Below, piece by piece: positions 23,378 through 35,013 of a stretch of DNA of 64,000 bases. The position numbers and the translations under genes were made by a program. Below the pieces are notes generated by a model that saw only the letters and a program-made list of their open reading frames with translations, had not been told where the DNA came from and did no database searches. Origin of the DNA: Charina bottae. Lineage: Eukaryota > Chordata > Lepidosauria > Squamata > Charinaidae. The stretch is from positions 57,995,914-58,059,913 of the forward strand of contig JALMGJ010000002.1 of NCBI GenBank assembly GCA_023362775.1, in the 5' to 3' direction. Each line of letters opens with the position of its first letter. Position 1 is the stretch's first letter.

Positions 23378-24440
23378 CTCTGGATAGGAAGACCAGAAAA
23401 ATAATGACAATGAATCATGTCCTTCATCCATGCAGTGATGTTGACTGACTTTACCAAGGAGCATACAGTAGGTGGGCATTGAATATTGCAAATACACCAG
23501 GCAGTTGAAGAATTAAAAAGGGCATTGGAAGAATATTTGAAAGACAGTGAAGAAGATGCACTGAAGCTAGTACACCATGAAGGCTTACTGAATACCAAAG
23601 AGACCAAAAATAAAGAATAGGAAAGAGACATGGCAAGGCAAACTATTACATGGCCAGTACATTAAAAAAAAGCTAGCAGGCAAAGCAGAAAACAACAAGA
23701 CCTGGCACTGGCTAAGGGCAGGAAAGTTGAAGAAAGAGACAGAGGGGCTAATTCTGGCTGCCCAAGACCAAACCTTAAGAACAGATGCATATAAATTGAG
23801 AAGACAGCAACAGACAGCAAATGCCATCTCAGTGGACCACCACAAACAATGGCATGACAAAGTAGCAACAGTGGTGCATTGAAATATCTGCAAGAAATAC
23901 CACTTGCCTGCAAGCAAGAACTGGTTGGGCCACACAATAGACAAAATAATAGAAAATGAAGTAGCTAAAGTGCTCTGGGACTTTAGAATTCAAACAGAGA
24001 AGCATCTGCCACACAACACCCCAGACTTAACAAATGATGATAAGGAAGACAAAAAAGTCTGGATAGTGGACATTGCAATACCCAGAGACAGCAGAAGAGA
24101 AGAGTAAGAAATGGAGAAAATCACAAAATACAAAGACCTGCAAATAGAAGTAGAACAACTGTGGCAAAAGAAATCAAAGATAGTACCAATAGTAATAGGT
24201 GCCTTGGGTGCAAACCGAAAACATCTGTAGCACCACTTGAACACCACTGGCTTTGACAAAATCACCATCAGTCAATTGCAAAAGGCAGCTTTACTTGGAA
24301 CAGCTTACATCCTGTGACAATACTTTTAATATTATTAAACAACAACTGCCTTTCCCAGGTCCTTGGGAAGGACTCAATAGGTGGACAAAAATGCCAAATC
24401 CAGTCTAAACATCTAGCTGACTGTGCAATCAACCATAATA
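23378..24440 (+). pseudogene. R4-like LINE C-terminal half (broken)
   Basis: Begins DRKTRKIMTMNHVLHP and continues with frame changes: YMASTLKKKLAGKAENNKTW, then LKKETEGLILAAQDQTLRTD. A cysteine/histidine segment follows (CKKYHLPASKNWLGH), then KVLWDFRIQTEKHLPHN and VWIVDIAIPRDSR, ending VIGALGANRKHL..ITISQLQKAALLGTAYIL. The order (RT thumb, linker, CCHC-like knuckle, PD-(D/E)xK-type endonuclease) is that of RLE-type LINEs. At least six stops or shifts. The 3' UTR fades out around 24440. Confidence 0.75.
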
Positions 24441-25261
24441 ATAATATCAGGAATTGATTAGGAAAAATCCTTCACCACAATGTCCCATGGTGCTGAAAAG
24501 ATATGTCCATGCAATTTCAACTGGGACAATCATTGGCTATGCCGATGCTAAATAGCAAGTTTTTGGTTTTGTTTTAAACTGCCCCTATTAACCTCCCCTA
24601 ATTTCTGATTTAGAAATCCAAGGGAATTGAGGACAAGATTTGAGAGTAGAAGTGGAGAAAGAGTAGGAAAATGTAACAGTGACTGTAAAACTATTGTAGA
24701 AATGCTTTTGTGTATCATGAAGATGAGATTTGACATTAATAGGATTGGTGCCATTTGAATCTTTTGGAAACTTGCTGAGCACCAGCAAATGAACGTTCTT
24801 GCATGAATGTTAAGGATGCATGACATTCCTAAGTCTGTATTTATGACCTATTATTGTTTACTATATGCCCAATGGTAGTGTCTATGTTTATTTTCCATTA
24901 ATAATTATCTGTAAGTGAGAAAGATTGTGCAACATGAAAACAAGCTAAACAGGATAAACATTGTAATGAAGCCACCAATTTGATCAGAAACTTCTCACTT
25001 TCAGCTTGTTCTGAAAAACTCTCGCCAACTTTGAAATCTCAAGACTGCGCTATTTTAGGCTTATGCAGTAGGAAAACCATTTATAACATGGTAGGTATTG
25101 GAGGAGACACAGTGTTACTATGGGGCAATGCTGTAATGGCAACCTGCAGAAGACCTTTGTATTTCAAGGAGTTAGGTGGCATGTTTTGATTTTCCTTCCC
25201 CACACCTAGGAGATTAGAGTTTGTTTTGAGTTATACTGATGTTTAATTGGCTTGTTTTTGT
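24441..25261. other. no gene recognised
   Basis: No motif or repeat recognised. Confidence 0.5.
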
Positions 25262-25960
25262 TGCTGTTTGGCATGAGAGGGGGGAGAGATGTTCACTCCT
25301 CCAACAGCCCTTCAGAACATATCTCTGTGGGAAGTGGGGGGAGAGAAAGTCCCCAGCTTGTTAAGTTTAAACATAGGTTCACTCCTCCAGCCACTCCTTT
25401 AGTGGCTTGGAATGGGGGGGGGGGATGATAAGAAATTGTTTTGCTTGGGCACTGGCTTATGTCATGGTCAGGTGCTGGACCACATGAAGAATCTCAGTCA
25501 AGGTCAGGCCATGCAGCGTCAATACCATGGAAACTTGGTCACGGGGTTTGGGAGCCAGGCTTTGATAAAAAGCCTGAGGATTGTCTTTGGAGTTTGGGAG
25601 TCCACACAGGCCTGAGTGCTGGGTGCTGTGAAAATTGCCACCTTGGGGTATCTCCACTGTCCTTATCAGAGGGCTCCTGGCAGCCTATGGGAGATTAGGT
25701 ATCACCTTGTTTGCTTCGTATGTATGTATTTCTGTATGCTATGCTATGCTTGTTATGCTTTGTAAACTGTGTTTAGACTGTGTTTAACTTTGTTTGTCTA
25801 TAATAAAGCTTTAAGTTTCTTTATCCACTGGTGTGCTATTATCTCTGGATCTAAAAGAATCAATTGCCCTAGCCCCTGATCAAAGAGGCGTGGACACTTA
25901 TCAATACAAATGCTTAACCCCCCAACTCCCTCAGACTGCCCAGGGGATACCATGACTGAT
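25262..25960 (+). mobile_element. LTR-like block, ends not fixed
   Basis: GATAAAAAGCC (TATA-like, about 25563) is followed ~235 bp later by ATAATAAAGCTTT (25800). Then comes a short T-rich U5-like part, 'atccactggtgtgctattatctctggatct'. The spacing and order are those of U3-R-U5 of a retroviral LTR. I could not find matching end dinucleotides with a target duplication, so the limits are approximate. Confidence 0.4.
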
Positions 25961-27004
25961 GTTATCAAAAGCAACAGAGATATTTATGGGCACAAGCTGG
26001 GAAACACTGCCTCTTTTGTGCTCCCCTACAAGATCATTTATCAGGGTGACCAGGCATCTTCATGCCATATCTAGCCTGAAAATAATCTAGATAATAATTA
26101 TCATTCTGGAATACCTATAGTTGTTCATCAGCCACCTGGTCCACCCTCTTACCTTCAACTGTCCATCTCCCAACAAACAGTATCAGTATATTTATCTAAA
26201 AAGTCAATACATAATTTCTATTGACATTGATGCTTTTTCTCTGTAGTAGACAAAAAGGAGATATTTCTACTTCCTTACAGGTTTGTACCCAATTACACTG
26301 TATCACACTGACGTACAATGCAACATAATACCTATGTTTGGGTGGTGTGTGTGTGAATGTCAAAAAAGCTACTATTTCACAAAAACATTCAAAGCTCTCT
26401 TCTTTCCTACTCAAATTAATTTAGAGAATACCCACCTTAGTCTGCTATTAAGAAAAAGAAACCTTCAGGGAGTCATGGGATGCCTTAAAAGCTAATCTAT
26501 TGTAGTAGATTTCTGTCTATAAATACCATTCTACAATATGTGCTAGCCTTTCAGGTTTTAATAGACTCTTAGTTGTTTTCATTTAAACATAGTAATTTTA
26601 AAGGATTAAAAATGCAGCTGCTTCACATCCGTAATTTGCTAAATGCTGTGAATTGCCCTATACTTACTGTAATTCTCTCCCTGTGAGATTGTCCTAGAAG
26701 CTTCTACTGGTGAAGAACTTGTGGCATGTATTCTGATGGGATTGAATTGCCAGAAGCTTATTCTACAAAGATCCTGGGTCCATCTTGAAGTTCTGTTATC
26801 TCCCAGCACAATTTAAAGTGTTGCATCCTTCCACTCCCTGAAACAGGTCCTATTGGAGTCTGTCTGTTGTTGGGATTTCCCATCCTTTAGGACAGCTTGT
26901 TCAGTTGGGTTAAATTTTGAGCTACTTAAAGGGATTTTTCATTTACTAGATGCATATTCTACCTTACTCCAGGAGCCCAAGGCATGGGGGTCTCCTATCA
27001 TTGT
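25961..27004. other. no gene recognised
   Basis: No recognisable feature. Confidence 0.5.
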
Positions 27005-27165
27005 ATACTGTAACTACTACAACAAGTCTGTGATGTAGATTGGGCTGTGAGAGTAACTGGTTCAAAGTCAACCAGTGAATGTCCATGGCTTAAAATGGAC
27101 TTGAACCCAAATCTCCCCATTCCTAGTCCAACACTGTAATCACACATCTTGCTGATTCTCATCAC
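27005..27165 (-). mobile_element. MIR-like tRNA SINE relic
   Basis: 'ctgtgatgtagattgggctgtgagagtaactggttcaaagtcaaccagtgaat..ggcttaaaatggacttgaaccca' is the reverse-complement layout of a tRNA-derived CORE/MIR-like SINE. A B-box complement (ggacttgaacc) lies at the right. Old and 20-30 % diverged by eye. Confidence 0.5.
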
Positions 27166-27304
27166 CAGTGTCACTCTGTTAACAGCCAGTTGTTCTCCTT
27201 GTAACTCACTATGAACTGGCCAAAACCAAGGGAAATCAAATTAAAGATTGTTGGCCAAAACCATCTATCTAGCCTTAAAGGAACTAGCATAATGCACATA
27301 AAGT

Positions 27305-27460
27305 CTTCCTCAAGAAGTAATATATTGCAGCAAGGAATAATACATCTGCAAGTTCCACCCATTTTGGACATGCTTATGATTACTTCCTCAAGAAGTAATA
27401 TATTGCAGCAAGGAATAATACATCTGCAAGTTCCACCCATTTTGGACATGCTTATGATGT
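27305..27460. repeat. 78-bp tandem duplication
   Basis: 27305-27382 is repeated at 27383-27460; the two are identical up to the last two bases. The apparent 84- and 92-residue frames here simply reflect the duplication. Confidence 0.95.
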
Positions 27461-27866
27461 CTTAATGCAAATACTAAAAGGGTGGGGTTTATGTCATGAC
27501 AACATGACACTTCCTTTATCTGACTGACTAATATAATGCACACATACACACCGTGGACACTTCAACTGAACCCAAGGAGACAAAGCTTTTTGTGACGAGT
27601 CACAAAGCCAGAATTTTTGGCTACGGCATGTCTTATAGGGAAGGGCGTTGATAGCTCATCTTTTCATATTGGATATCCCAGGCCAATGCCATTGCAATGA
27701 TTTTTTTCCCAGTTTTTCAACTGCTTCCATCAAGTGTAAATTATACATTGCAACTAAATAATAAATTTATTCCTCTGACTATCCTGAACTGTTATCATAG
27801 ACTTTTCAATGTACAGACATAAAATGAAGGCTGGATTAAAATGATTGGGTTAACAACATAATTTTT
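27461..27866. other. no gene recognised
   Basis: No recognisable feature. Confidence 0.5.
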
Positions 27867-27984
27867 TGTTGTTTATTCATTCAGTCACTTCCGACTCTTC
27901 ATGACTTCATGGACCAGCCCATGCCAGAGCTTCCTGTCGGCCGTCACCATCCCCAGCTCCCCCACAGCCGAGTCCGTCACCTCC
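27867..27984 (-). mobile_element. Bov-B/RTE LINE 3' tail
   Basis: The last ~118 bp of the same RTE subfamily as 13770-13992 (shared 'catgccagagcttcctgtcggccgtcaccatccccagctccccca', about 90 % alike). Flanks 'aacaacataatttt' and 'aacaacagcataattt' are probably its target duplication with a 2-bp insertion. Confidence 0.8.
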
Positions 27985-28942
27985 AACAACAGCATAATTT
28001 ATAGCAGCCAAATATCTAGCAGGACTAAATAGACTGGTTGAAAAGGTGGGTTGGTGTGGAAAACACCACTGTCTTCTAAGTGCAAATAGTAATCAAGCCA
28101 TATAGATCTCATGGAAAATGGAATTCCAGAGATGGGTAATTACCAAAGAAGAGTCCCTCACACGTTTTAATCAGTAGGGCTGTGTAACACTCTGGAAATA
28201 ATTCAGAAATGATGCTTTACAATATGTGGGAGTATGAGCATATCCCCTTTCTGCAACTGTTTAAAGCAGCCACAACTTTTCCCAATATTGTGTAGCAACT
28301 GTAAAGGGTGGTCATATGGTTCCTGGAGAAGATGCGGCTACTTTAAAAAGGAAGGAGCTATGTTCACAATCTGACATGCTGTGAAACAACTTTTTCTGAA
28401 TTATTCCAGATTTCCAAAAAGAAAGAACAATAGAAGTAAGAAATAAGGCATAGCTGTTATATCCTCATACTGAAGATTTTGTGTCTCTATCACCCCAGAG
28501 GGGGGATTATTTGAATATATATTCCTATGTTTTTACACATTACATGGCTACCAGGAGGCAGAATATTACTAGCTGCATCCATATTGTATTCATCAGGTAC
28601 ATGCAGCCATCATAGTATAGATATTATGTGGTTCAAATCTTCTACAAGAAATTGAGCTCTTTGTTTATCAATGTCCTTGCTCAAAGGTGATATCGTGAAC
28701 TGGATGCAATATTCAAAGTATGGTCTGACCAACACAGAATCAAAGGAACAATGTCTTCTCATGATCTTAACGTAGAGCAAATTTGTCTGAGACAGCTTTA
28801 AGTTTGAAAAGAAAATATCAAAGGGGCAGGAATAGCAACAATTATTTCTTTATAATACTTTTCTTTTTTTCCCTTCTTTTTTTCTTTGTGGCCTCATACA
28901 TGCCAGCAATCTTGGAAATAACTAACCAGTGTGATGGAGCAT
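27985..28942. other. no gene recognised
   Basis: No recognisable feature. Confidence 0.5.
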
Positions 28943-29185
28943 CTTATCGTAAGGTGTTAAAAATATCATGCAAATAATTAACCTGTGCCACAGACATCAC
29001 ACCTGCAACGTTTGTTAGCCATGAAAAATTATAGTTTAATAATGTAATATGGCAGGCTATAATATGAAATATATAGTACTGTGAGTGAAACAGCTGTAAA
29101 TTTCCATGGCTAACAAACATTGCAGGTGTGATATAAAATGTACCAGTTAATTATTTCCGTGATATTTTTAGCACCTTACTGTAAG
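28943..29185. mobile_element. inverted-repeat element (MITE-like), ~88-bp arms
   Basis: Arms 28943-29030 and 29098-29185 are reverse complements at roughly 85-90 % with small indels, around a 67-bp AT-rich centre. The ends read 'cttatcgtaaggtg' and 'caccttactgtaag'. The arm fills almost the whole element, as in foldback MITEs. No long target duplication; a TA duplication is possible at the ends. Superfamily not assigned. Confidence 0.65.
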
Positions 29186-29989
29186 GCTGTGAAAGTGATA
29201 TGTAGACAATAAAAGTATTTTTTTCCTTTAGTGGCTAAAAAGGGATTGATTAAAAAATACTATCCTAGAAAAAGTGTTGAGATGTGATTGATATATTTGA
29301 TTGGCTTTAAAAATGGCATTTCACTCATATACAAATCTTACTAAGCTAGCTTCTCTGGTCCTTGTTCACATGTATTATACACATTTGGATTACTACATTA
29401 TCTTAAAGAAGATGGTAGTGTCTTCTCACTTTGTGAATGAGATGATTTTTTATCTATGCAAAGTCTGAAGACCATTAATTTTATCACAGGCCAGATAAAA
29501 AGAAATATTCAAAGAAAACAACTAGCTTTGTGCACATTATGATTCATTAGGACTGGGTGTGCTTTAGTGGCTAAAAAGGATGAACTTGAAAAAAGGTGTT
29601 GATGCTTTAAAGAGATGCTGCATTTTAAAGCACCTCTCTAAATCATTTTGAGGCATGCAGAGCCCTAGCACACATCACTTGAGAACTCATAGCTGAGTGC
29701 AGGGTTATTTTCATTGCACTCCATTTGAGGAGAAATGAAACACCTTTAAAGTGGGTGGTCTTAGGTCATTTCTCACATAAAATCATTTAATCTTTTAAAA
29801 TGATGAACAACTATGTAAAACTATGTAAAATAGGTCCTAAATACTGAATAAGACATATGTGTGATATAAGAACAGCAAGAAAGCAAAATACAAGTTAATG
29901 TGAGATAACTATATAGGTCCATGGGTTGATGGGAACTTATAAGCCCACAATGTCATTATCTTGTATTTCCTGTCAAAGCCCAAATGATG
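29186..29989. other. no gene recognised
   Basis: No recognisable feature. Confidence 0.5.
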
Positions 29990-30185
29990 TTAATAATAAT
30001 AGCAGTAAGATTTATATCCCGCCTTTATTTTATGCAACTTTAGGTGGCATATATAATACTGCCATCTCCTATTTTACCTACAACAAACACGCTGTGAGGT
30101 GGGTTGGGCAGAGAGAGTGAGTGATTGGTCTAAAATCACCCAGTTGGCTTTCATGCCTAAGGGAGGCCTAGTACTCACAATTTCC
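29990..30185 (-). mobile_element. MIR-like tRNA SINE with L2-like end
   Basis: Left end 'taataatagcagtaagatttatatcccgcc' is an L2-type terminus in reverse. Then 'gctgtgaggtgggttgggcagagagagtgagtgattgg' and 'cacccagttggctttcatgcctaaggg' follow, the standard body of this SINE group. The B-box complement is near 30165. Confidence 0.6.
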
Positions 30186-30944
30186 CACCTTAACCTAAAT
30201 TTGTACTGTATATTTAAGCAATTGTTTCATCCTTGCATTCTTTTGGGAGTTCTAGAGCAATGTGTTTATGAGCTGCAACTGCAAACTAGGAATGCCATTC
30301 TTGGATTTCTTCCTAAAAATAAAATTAAAAATATGAAGTCAGAGCCAGAACACATTGTGCAATTTCATACACAACTTGGAAAAACAACTGCACAGTAACT
30401 TCCATTTCTTTACTATATCTGAATCAGGAGATTCAGATAATGCAATTCTGTGTCTGGACACAGAGATAAACTGAACGGAAACCAGAGGGCAGTCATATGG
30501 ATAGGTGTTTCTGTATCTGTAGGGCTATCAGATCTAGGATGCAGCAATCTGGAAACCATTAGGAGTTGTCTGAATTTTTGCAGCTCAGATCTGGTAACCT
30601 TAATAACTGGAAAATGGTGTTATGGATGGGGTTGCATTCTTTCTGAAAAAGTAAATAAATAGTACTCATATGTTTGTAGAGCCATCATAGCAAATAAAGG
30701 CTCAAGTGGTTCTTAACAACTTAGTCATTGTCCTCTATACTGGAATCTCACTTATTGTAATATGCATGTGGGACTATGCACAGTTTAGGAGCTGAGGCCA
30801 GTATTTACATATTGCACTACTTCCAACAGTGTTTTACAGTATAATACAGTAAAAAAACTAAACAAGAACAAAAGACCTATTAAAAACTGTGGTAATGTCT
30901 ATTCAACATGCACACTGAAGACTTGTCAGAACCATATGGCATTA
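30186..30944. other. no gene recognised
   Basis: No recognisable feature. Confidence 0.5.
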
Positions 30945-31100
30945 ATCTTCTTGCAGGAATTCCCATGCTTCAGGGCAAGATGTTCCATAATCTGGGAGCT
31001 GATATGGAGAAGGCACAACTCTGGTCTCCATTAACATCTGATATGTTTGGTAATATTAACCTCTAAAGTTGTAAACAATGTGGAGCCATGTTTAACAGCT
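30945..31100 (-). mobile_element. possible L2 C-terminal relic
   Basis: 'ggcaagatgttccataatctgggagctgatatggagaaggcac' has the layout of the antisense L2 line encoding AFSAVAPALWNIL. Very diverged. Confidence 0.3.
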
Positions 31101-31402
31101 TTCTCCTATAGAGAATTAGTCAGTGGCCCTCCAGCTTTCCTAGCTGTACCACAGTCTATGGATATCCATTGGAACCTGCTAAGAATATGACCTTTTCTGC
31201 TGTGGTGCTTAGTGTCTCAAAAATCTCCTTTTCAAAAATGAACCATGGGATAAATCTACTGAGATGTAGGTGCATCTGGAAATCTTTTATTCACCTCAGA
31301 ATTTCAAGATCTATGATGGTATCCTTTTAAATTTTGGGTTGCTATGTTTTATTTGTAATGCGTTTTTCCTTTATTTTGGGTCATTTCTTGTACTGTCTGA
31401 CT

Positions 31403-33262
31403 TGTTGTTGTTGTTGTTCAGTCGTTCAGTCGTGTCCGACTCTTCGTGACCTCATGGACCATAGCACGCCAGGCCTTCCTGTCCTCCACTGTCTCTTGGA
31501 GTTTACTCAAATTCATGTTCATTACATCGGTGATGCTATCTAACCATCTCATCCTCTGACGTCCCCTTCTCCTTTTGCCCTCAGTCTTTCCCAGCATCAG
31601 GGTCTTTTCCAGTGAGTCCTCTCTTCTCATTAGGTGGCCAAAGTATTTGAGCTTCAGCTTCAGCATCTGTCCTTCCAATGAGCAGTCAGGGTTGATTTCC
31701 TTTAGGATTGACTGGTTTGACCTCCTTGCAGTCCAAGGGACTCTCAAGAGTCTTCTCCAGCACCACAGCTCGAAAGCATCAATTCTTCGGCGCTCAGCCT
31801 TCCTTATGGTCCAACTCTCACAGCCATACATTGCTACTGGAAAAACCATAGCTTTAACTATACGGACCTTTGTCGGCAAGGTGATGTCTCTGCTTTTTAA
31901 TATGCTGTCTAGGTTTGCCATAGCTTTCCTTCCAAGGAGCAAGCGTCTTTTAATTTCATGGCTGCAGTCACCGTCTGCGGTGATCTTGGAGCCCAAGAAA
32001 ATGAAATCTGTCACTGCTTCCATTTCTTCCCCTTCTATTTGCCAGGAAGTGATGGGACCAGATGCCATGATCTGGGTTTTTTTAATGTTGAGTTTCAAGC
32101 CAGCTTTTGCACTCTCCTCTTTCACCCTCATCAAGAGGCTCTTTAGTTCCTCTTCACTTTCTGCCATTAGGGTGGTATCGTCTGCATATCTGAGGTTGTT
32201 GATATTTTTCCCGGCAATCTTAACTCCGGCTTGTGATTCATCCAGCCCGGCATTTCTCATGATGTACTCTGCATATAAGTTAAATAAGCAGGGTGATAAT
32301 ATACAGCCTTGTCGTACTCCTTTCCCAATTTTGAACCAGTCGGTTGTTCCATGTCCGGTTCTAACTGTTGCTTCTTGACCCACATACAGGTTTCTCAGGA
32401 GACAGGTAAGGTGGTCTGGTACTCCCATCTCTTTAAGAATTTGCCACAGTTTGTTGTGATCCACACAATCAAAGGCTTTAGCGTAGTCAATGAAGCAGAA
32501 GTAGATGTTTTTCTGGAACTCTCTTGCTTTTTCCATGATCCAGCGAATGTTGGCAATCTGATCTCTAGTTCCTCTGCCTCTTCGAAACCCAGCTTGCACT
32601 TCTGGTAGTTCTCGGTTCACATGCTGCTGAAGCCTAGCTTGTAGGATTTTGAGCATAACCTTGCTGGCATGTGAAATTAGTGCAATTGTACGGTAGTTTG
32701 AACATTCTTTGGCATTGCCTTTCTTTGGAATTGGAACGTAAACTGACCTTTTCCAATCCTGTGGCCACTGTTGAGTTTTCCAAATTTGTTGGCATATTGA
32801 GTGCAGCACTTTAACAGCATCATCTTTTAGGATTTTAAATAGCTCAGCTGGGATACTGTCTTCTCCGCTGGCTTTGTTGTTAGTAATGCTTCCTAAGGCC
32901 CACTTGACTTCACTCTCTAGGATGTCCGGCTCAAGGTCAGTGACCACACCATCGTATTTATCAGGGATATTAAGATCTTTATTGTATAGTTCTTCTGTGT
33001 ATTCTTGCCACCTCTTCTTAATCTCTTCTGCTTCTGTTAGGTCCCTGCCTTTTTTGTCCTTTATCATGCCCATCTTTGCACAAAACGTTCCCTTGATATC
33101 TCCGATTTTCTTGAAGAGATCTCTAGTCTTCCCCATTCTATTGTTTTCCTCGATTTCTTTGCATTGTTCATTTAAGAAGGCCTTCTTATCTCTCCTTGCT
33201 ATTCTCTGGAATTCTGCATTCAGTTGTTTATATCTTTCCCTTTCTCCCTTGCCTTTCTTGCC
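31403..33262 (-). mobile_element. Bov-B LINE (RTE clade), 5' truncated, open RT frame
   Basis: From a (GTT)n 3' terminus at 31403 to a truncation point near 33262. The frame runs on upstream of the first Met (about 40 residues ending KAFLNEQCKEIEENNR), then continues without a stop to its natural end. The apurinic endonuclease domain is missing. Copies of the last 280-500 bp at 46479 and 47033 are nearly identical, so this subfamily moved recently. No clear target duplication found at the ends. Confidence 0.95.
31418..33136 (-). CDS. Bov-B reverse transcriptase, open frame of 572 residues
   Basis: RNA-dependent DNA polymerase part of the Bov-B ORF2, which copies LINE RNA at a nicked chromosomal target. 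Visible RT landmarks are the fingers line IPIPKKGNAKECSNYR (135-150), FIDYAKAFD with the first catalytic Asp (215-223), RQGCILSPCLF (275-285) and the palm box YADD (317-320). After the RT comes the RTE C-terminal region (FLGSKITADGDCSHE, MYGCESWTIRKAERRRID) ending HEVTKSRTRLND. All catalytic residues I can check are intact, and there is no stop or shift. The first Met is internal to the original ORF: the N-terminal endonuclease has been lost by 5' truncation, so the copy cannot move by itself. There is no sign of a host promoter. The 267-residue frame on the opposite strand is its shadow. Confidence 0.95.
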   Translation of the reverse strand: MGKTRDLFKKIGDIKGTFCAKMGMIKDKKGRDLTEAEEIKKRWQEYTEELYNKDLNIPDKYDGVVTDLEPDILESEVKWALGSITNNKASGEDSIPAELFKILKDDAVKVLHSICQQIWKTQQWPQDWKRSVYVPIPKKGNAKECSNYRTIALISHASKVMLKILQARLQQHVNRELPEVQAGFRRGRGTRDQIANIRWIMEKAREFQKNIYFCFIDYAKAFDCVDHNKLWQILKEMGVPDHLTCLLRNLYVGQEATVRTGHGTTDWFKIGKGVRQGCILSPCLFNLYAEYIMRNAGLDESQAGVKIAGKNINNLRYADDTTLMAESEEELKSLLMRVKEESAKAGLKLNIKKTQIMASGPITSWQIEGEEMEAVTDFIFLGSKITADGDCSHEIKRRLLLGRKAMANLDSILKSRDITLPTKVRIVKAMVFPVAMYGCESWTIRKAERRRIDAFELWCWRRLLRVPWTARRSNQSILKEINPDCSLEGQMLKLKLKYFGHLMRREDSLEKTLMLGKTEGKRRRGRQRMRWLDSITDVMNMNLSKLQETVEDRKAWRAMVHEVTKSRTRLND

Positions 33263-33360
33263 TAGAAAGTAATATATAATAGACAGTATAACTTTTTCAA
33301 CGCATCAAAAAAACAGAATCAGAGAACCTCTTAATGAATATTTGATTGAAATGAGATTTC

Positions 33361-33393
<33 letters not shown>

Positions 33394-34427
33394 ACTAATA
33401 TGTACATTCTTGTAGCATATACTGAGATTGGTAACTTATTGAAATGATGATGCCACAAATATCTGTACATTTGCAGATCCAGAAATTCCTATGGCCACGG
33501 GAACATTCTCCTATGGACCATAGAATTTTAACAGAATGGCTGAATGAGCAGGCTAATTCCAGTGAGTTAAGAACTTGGCAAATTTGGTTTTGTTGACATC
33601 TAAACAGACTGAATAGACAGAATCATTTCCAAATAGTCATCCTAGCTGCCTACCACAGGGCACACTTTTCTGGACACAGATCAACAACTAAACTTCTTTG
33701 GTGCCAGTTGGTTGCTACGCAACATATAAGGAGAAAAACAATTAAATCTATACCCCAGATAACCTTACTTTTGTATTTTTCAGATGCTATGGGCAAATCA
33801 GCCCTTACTTTTTTATTTGATGTGATTTCCTGCCACTACTATTCCAACAAGGAATAATTGTAAATAATTACTTTAGGTAAATTTTTGATCTGTTCAACAA
33901 ATAAACCTATAAATGACATTTCACAGAAGCTCAGAGTGTGGAAAAAGTCAGAAAAGAACGGTACTTAAGTTTCACTAGAAATTGCTACCTTTCAGGGAGC
34001 AAAAAGAATAGATAATCTTTTAAAATCTACCTAACAAAAAAGACTTGATGTTTGCATCCTTATTTTAGATTCATGACACTTTACTTACTTCTACATTAGG
34101 CTAATGCAGAACAAAATTAATGAAGAATCCAAGGTGTAATGTTCTTGCAAGAATGCTGACAGAGGTAAGGCTGAGCTTTAAATGGGGACTGCTTGTTTTA
34201 GCATTATCTCTATTGCAGTGAAACATGCTCTACATTTTCTGGACAAATATCACTTGGAATTAATTGAATGGAAACAGGGATGTTCAGAAATGCAATTTCA
34301 GAGTTGGTGAGCTATGACTTTATTATCAAACTGAGTCACTGTAAACATAAATTAGCTCTTGTTCTTTCTGCTGACTTGAAAAAGAATAAATGAATGAATC
34401 TTTTAAAGTTCTGGGATTTCTTCATGA
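33263..34427. other. no gene; (GT)n at 33363-33392
   Basis: Holds a (GT)14-15 microsatellite. Nothing else recognised. Confidence 0.55.
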
Positions 34428-34500
34428 CCCTGCAGATTTCCCCGTTGGGGGAGATGGGCGGTCATATAAATTAAATAAATAAAATAAAATACAGTAAATA
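34428..34500 (+). mobile_element. L2 3' tail
   Basis: 'ccccgttgggggagatgggcggtcatataaattaaataaataaaata': the L2 terminal hairpin and AATAAA-type repeat tail. Confidence 0.7.
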
Positions 34501-35013
34501 AATTTACAAGTAATATATGATGATACATCAAAATTGAATTGTTCTTTTTGTTGTCTGAATAATGACTTCTAATTGCTGTCTTTGTCTATTACGTTTTTTT
34601 ATGAAGCCAAAATTTTGTGGTAGCCCAATTTTTGAACATGGAAAATATTCTAAACTGGTGCTAAAATCCATGCAAGATCTGGGCATTTCTTTAAACTTCT
34701 CAGCACTGAGATATAACTTACCTGCAGGTGAGACATTCTTAGAAATATAAAAATAGACCCAATAAAAAGACAAGGTTCAAATCTTGTACCTTTTTTTAGG
34801 GAACATCATTTTGAACATCATTCTTTTAGAGCAAAGGTTGATGTAATGTGAAATCTTTTAAATAAAACATGAAAAGTTCCATATATTCCATCAGCAGCTA
34901 GTATGATTGGACAAATGCTGGGGAGAATAGGTTCTGAAAGGCCTACAAGAATTGACCTTCCAAATTTTAAACTGAAATAAGAACTTTAACAATTATCTGA
35001 AACTTAAAAAAAA
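34501..35013. other. no gene recognised
   Basis: No recognisable feature up to the poly-A run that served as LTR target. Confidence 0.5.

Noticed and set aside
31575..32378. 267-residue plus-strand frame
   Set aside because: Lies exactly antisense to the Bov-B reverse transcriptase; no family signature of its own.
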